6,955 bases of DNA from Phycisphaerales bacterium. GTDB lineage: Bacteria > Planctomycetota > Phycisphaerae > Sedimentisphaerales > Anaerohalosphaeraceae. Positions 4,985-6,955 of this stretch are shown one piece after another. The first letter of the stretch is position 1. The number at the start of each line of letters is the position of its first letter. The position numbers were made by a program, and so were the translations under genes. Where the stretch lies: NCBI GenBank assembly GCA_011055475.1, contig DSDH01000628.1:1-6955 (forward strand), written 5' to 3'. The notes under the pieces are model-generated. The model saw only the letters and a program-made list of their open reading frames with translations. It was not told where the DNA came from and made no database searches.

Positions 4985-5618
4985 GCGTTCGTACTCCTTG
5001 TGCAAAACCTTGAAAGACCAGGGCCATGCTCGTGGCGCCGGGATCGGGTTGGCCCTTGCTGGCCTCGCCTCGGTTTCGGGCGCGCCCGAACCGGGCGGCC
5101 ATGTCACGCGTGCCTTCGGCCCCCTGCTGGGCAGCACGTGCGGCTTCGTCCAAAGCCACAAGAACATCTTCACCCTTGTCGGCGGCCGCCCGCAGGGCGG
5201 TAACGGCCGGAACCAGGGCGTCGACGAGCGTCTTATCGCCCACCTGCGCCTGAGTTACATTGGCGACGCTTTCTCGAGCGGCCTCGAACATGTCGGCCAG
5301 CAGGACCACGTCCACTGCATCTCGGTCGCCCACCGCCTGCCCCATGCCCATGAAGAGGCTGCCGAACAACGGTCCGGTCGCCCCGCCATCCACGCCGAGG
5401 ATGGCCCAGCCCACTTGGTTGAGCAGATCGTCGATCCGCCCGTCGGCGGCCTGGGCCATACCCTTTTCGAGGCAGCCCATGGCCCGGACCATCGTGGTGC
5501 CGTGGTCGCCGTCGCCGCCGAACGAATCCAGCTCGCTGAGCCGCTGATGATGGGCGCGGATCAGCTCGGCCGCGGCCAGCAGCATACGCTTGATGTCCTC
5601 GTAGCCGATCGCGTTCAT
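4971..5618 (-). CDS. dhaL: Dihydroxyacetone kinase subunit DhaL (nucleotide-binding)
   Basis: A 215-residue protein of normal DhaL length. In the family, DhaL binds ADP/ATP and two magnesium ions and phosphorylates the ketose held covalently by DhaK. The metal-binding aspartates are visible as D31, D36 and D38, followed by His39 (GGDGDHG, 34-40). Nucleotide-loop motifs GGATGPLFG (78-86), GDKT (127-130) and DPGATS (192-197) are intact. It begins 28 bp after the dhaK stop and overlaps the lsrF-like gene by 14 bases. The ribosome binding site is weak, so translation may depend on dhaK. No DhaM phosphoryl donor is in view: the pair may use ATP directly or receive phosphate from a DhaM encoded elsewhere. 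Substrate could be dihydroxyacetone or a related ketose such as erythrulose. Confidence 0.93.
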   Translation of the reverse strand: MNAIGYEDIKRMLLAAAELIRAHHQRLSELDSFGGDGDHGTTMVRAMGCLEKGMAQAADGRIDDLLNQVGWAILGVDGGATGPLFGSLFMGMGQAVGDRDAVDVVLLADMFEAARESVANVTQAQVGDKTLVDALVPAVTALRAAADKGEDVLVALDEAARAAQQGAEGTRDMAARFGRARNRGEASKGQPDPGATSMALVFQGFAQGVRTHGGS

Positions 5619-5646
5619 AGGCGCTGGCGTATTCCCGTGTCGCTGG

Positions 5647-6648
5647 TCAACAGAGTGTCAGGGCCGGGGTGCAACAGGGCGCATCCCACAACTCGAGCAG
5701 CTCATCATCCATCCGCGCGATGCACATCTGGAAGCCGCCCATCTCCTGGACGGTGAGGTACTCGCCCACGAGCGTCCGGGCCAGGTTGATGCCCTTGGCG
5801 TCGCAGAGGCGTTTGACCTGCCGCAGAACAATGTATAGCTCCATCAGGGTCGCCGAGCCGACACCGTTGATCATCACCAGCAGGTCCTCGCCCGATTGCA
5901 CATCCAGATCCTTGACCAGCATCTCCAGCATGAGTCGGGCGGTCGCGTCGGCGGTCTTCAGTTCCTGTTCGCCGGTGCCGGCCTCGCCGTGCTGCCCCAT
6001 GCCCACGTTCATGCGTCCATCGGGGACCTCGGCGATAACCTGCCCCGTCGCGGGGTGCGAGGCGCCCGCCGTGGCGACCGCGAGCGTGGCCATGTTCTTC
6101 TCCATCCGCTCGGCAACAGCCAGGCACTCGTCCAGCGAGTAGCCCTTTTCGGCGGCGGCCCCGGCGACCTTGATGACGAACAGGCACCCGGCCAGACCGC
6201 GGCGATCCTTGGGGTCCCGGCGGCTGGGAACGGAGATATCCTCGTGGGTCAGGACCTGCTTGACGTTCAGGCCCTTGGCCTGGGCCATCTGCATCGCCAC
6301 CTTGGCGCTCATCACGTCCCCGGCGTGGTTGAGCACCACGAGCAGCACGCCCGCGGGCCGGTCGGCCATCTCGAGTGCCTCGACGAGACGGGGCGGCCCG
6401 GGCGCGGCGAAAATGTCGCCCGGGACGGAGATATCCAACATGCCGGGCCCGACGTAGCCGCTCAGGGCCGGCTCGTGCCCGCTGCCGCCGAGCGTGACGA
6501 CGGCTACCTGATCCTGGGCCTTGGGTTGGGCGCGAACAACGAGATTGCTCCCGGCCAGGCGGATCTTGTCCGGATGGGCGAGAACGAAGCCCTCCAGCAA
6601 CTCATTGACGATGTCGTCCGGCTTGTTGGTAAACTTTCGGTTCGGCAT
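5647..6648 (-). CDS. dhaK: Dihydroxyacetone kinase subunit DhaK (ketose-binding)
   Basis: A 333-residue protein of normal DhaK length. The family holds a short ketose through a hemiaminal bond to an active-site histidine while DhaL transfers phosphate. The expected residues are present: His58 in GGSGHEP (54-60), Asp111 in NHAGDVM (107-113), and the covalent-binding His220 in GMGQHGE (216-222). The C-terminus LWDAPCCTPAL follows the family pattern but has an unusual CC pair and a final Cys. The ATG at 6648 follows GAGGGA at a workable distance, and the stop of the upstream VOC gene is only 18 bp away, so the genes are co-transcribed. DhaK homologues also serve L- or D-erythrulose and other ketoses, so dihydroxyacetone is not certain as substrate. 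In this operon the product may feed the LsrF-like enzyme or join it at dihydroxyacetone phosphate. Confidence 0.95.
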   Translation of the reverse strand: MPNRKFTNKPDDIVNELLEGFVLAHPDKIRLAGSNLVVRAQPKAQDQVAVVTLGGSGHEPALSGYVGPGMLDISVPGDIFAAPGPPRLVEALEMADRPAGVLLVVLNHAGDVMSAKVAMQMAQAKGLNVKQVLTHEDISVPSRRDPKDRRGLAGCLFVIKVAGAAAEKGYSLDECLAVAERMEKNMATLAVATAGASHPATGQVIAEVPDGRMNVGMGQHGEAGTGEQELKTADATARLMLEMLVKDLDVQSGEDLLVMINGVGSATLMELYIVLRQVKRLCDAKGINLARTLVGEYLTVQEMGGFQMCIARMDDELLELWDAPCCTPALTLC

Positions 6649-6666
6649 GGGGATTCCCTCAACGGG

Positions 6667-6955
6667 TCAGCGTTTCTCTTGCATCACCTCGATCAGCGCT
6701 CCACCGTCCTTGATAAACGCCACGCGAAGCGTGTCGGTGGCGTCGAACGGCGGCAGCACGACCTCCTTGCCCGCCAGGGCCTCCTCCAGCCGGTCCACCA
6801 TGAAGGCGGCGTGAGGCGTGGTCTGAATCGGCTCGGGCATGCAGCTATCCGCCTCAAAACGCAAGAACTCGATGCGAAACGGATGGGCCTCAGGGTCGGT
6901 GATATGCACGCCGGCCGCCTCCAGAAACGTCTCCTCGCCGCGCGGCTCGTTCGTC
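6667..6955 (-). CDS. VOC (glyoxalase-fold) family protein, partial, C-terminal part only
   Basis: The reading frame runs in from the right edge without a stop, so the N-terminus lies outside the window. About 96 residues are visible, ending at a TGA at 6667. A GTG at 6909 could be mistaken for a start, but the frame stays open upstream with protein-like sequence. The C-terminal half shows the vicinal-oxygen-chelate pattern: HAAFMVD, an LEEALAGKEVV helix-strand, then RVAFIKDGGALIEVMQ, which ends in the Glu typical of the metal site. VOC proteins include glyoxalases, epimerases and dioxygenases. Close-looking relatives are annotated only generically, so no reaction is proposed. It is the first visible gene of the operon and lies 18 bp before dhaK, so it probably handles the same substrate. 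Confidence 0.75.
   Translation of the reverse strand, partial: TNEPRGEETFLEAAGVHITDPEAHPFRIEFLRFEADSCMPEPIQTTPHAAFMVDRLEEALAGKEVVLPPFDATDTLRVAFIKDGGALIEVMQEKR

Noticed and set aside
3206..5203. A 665-codon open frame on the plus strand
   Set aside because: It runs antisense through the cupin, lsrF-like and dhaL genes, all of which have clear family motifs and ribosome binding sites on the minus strand. Its translation is low-complexity with no recognisable domain; it follows from high GC content at third codon positions.
4572..5756. A 394-codon open frame on the plus strand
   Set aside because: Antisense to dhaL and parts of dhaK and the lsrF-like gene, with no protein-family features; a GC-driven shadow.

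Overview
The window looks like chromosomal DNA of a GC-rich bacterium, most likely a member of the Planctomycetota (Phycisphaerae-like). This placement is inferred from a PEP-CTERM surface protein, a Tat-exported lipoprotein enzyme, and a fusion of Sua5/TsaC with a low-molecular-weight phosphatase. No marker gene in the window settles it. Nothing suggests a phage, plasmid, insertion sequence or CRISPR array.

Layout from left to right. At 1-144 there is no gene, only a possible rho-independent terminator for a plus-strand gene lying outside the window. A tRNA-Arg(CCU) gene is on the minus strand at 145-218, with a possible promoter just upstream. Next comes a two-gene minus-strand operon (307-1895). 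Its first gene encodes a threonylcarbamoyl-AMP synthase domain fused to a YwlE-type low-molecular-weight phosphatase. Its second gene, overlapping by four bases, is rpiB. A near-consensus promoter points into the operon and seems to start transcription at the start codon itself. The 580-bp stretch at 1899-2477 holds no convincing gene. It contains that promoter, a perfect-consensus sigma70 promoter (TTGACA, 17 bp, TATAAT) facing right, and a leader of about 160 nt with a GT-rich tandem repeat. This leads into a plus-strand PEP-CTERM protein gene (2478-3149). A strong terminator at 3171-3204 separates it from a convergent minus-strand operon that fills the rest of the window.

The right-hand operon, in transcription order, is: the end of a VOC (glyoxalase-fold) protein cut by the window edge, dhaK, dhaL, an lsrF-like aldolase/thiolase gene, and a Tat-exported lipoprotein with a D-lyxose-isomerase-like cupin domain. 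The kinase pair can phosphorylate a short ketose or dione. LsrF can break a phosphorylated C5-type dione into dihydroxyacetone phosphate plus an acyl product. The VOC and cupin proteins have isomerase/epimerase-type folds. Together they look like a carbohydrate or AI-2-like degradation cassette in which DhaKL takes the place of the usual LsrK kinase. The individual family calls are firm; the pathway is inference.

The two most interesting points are this kinase-aldolase-isomerase cassette with its exported isomerase, and the fused TsaC-phosphatase. The phosphatase P-loop carries the threonine that marks protein-arginine phosphatases of the YwlE type, and the fusion sits next to rpiB, as in the Bacillus ywlC-ywlE-ywlF neighbourhood.
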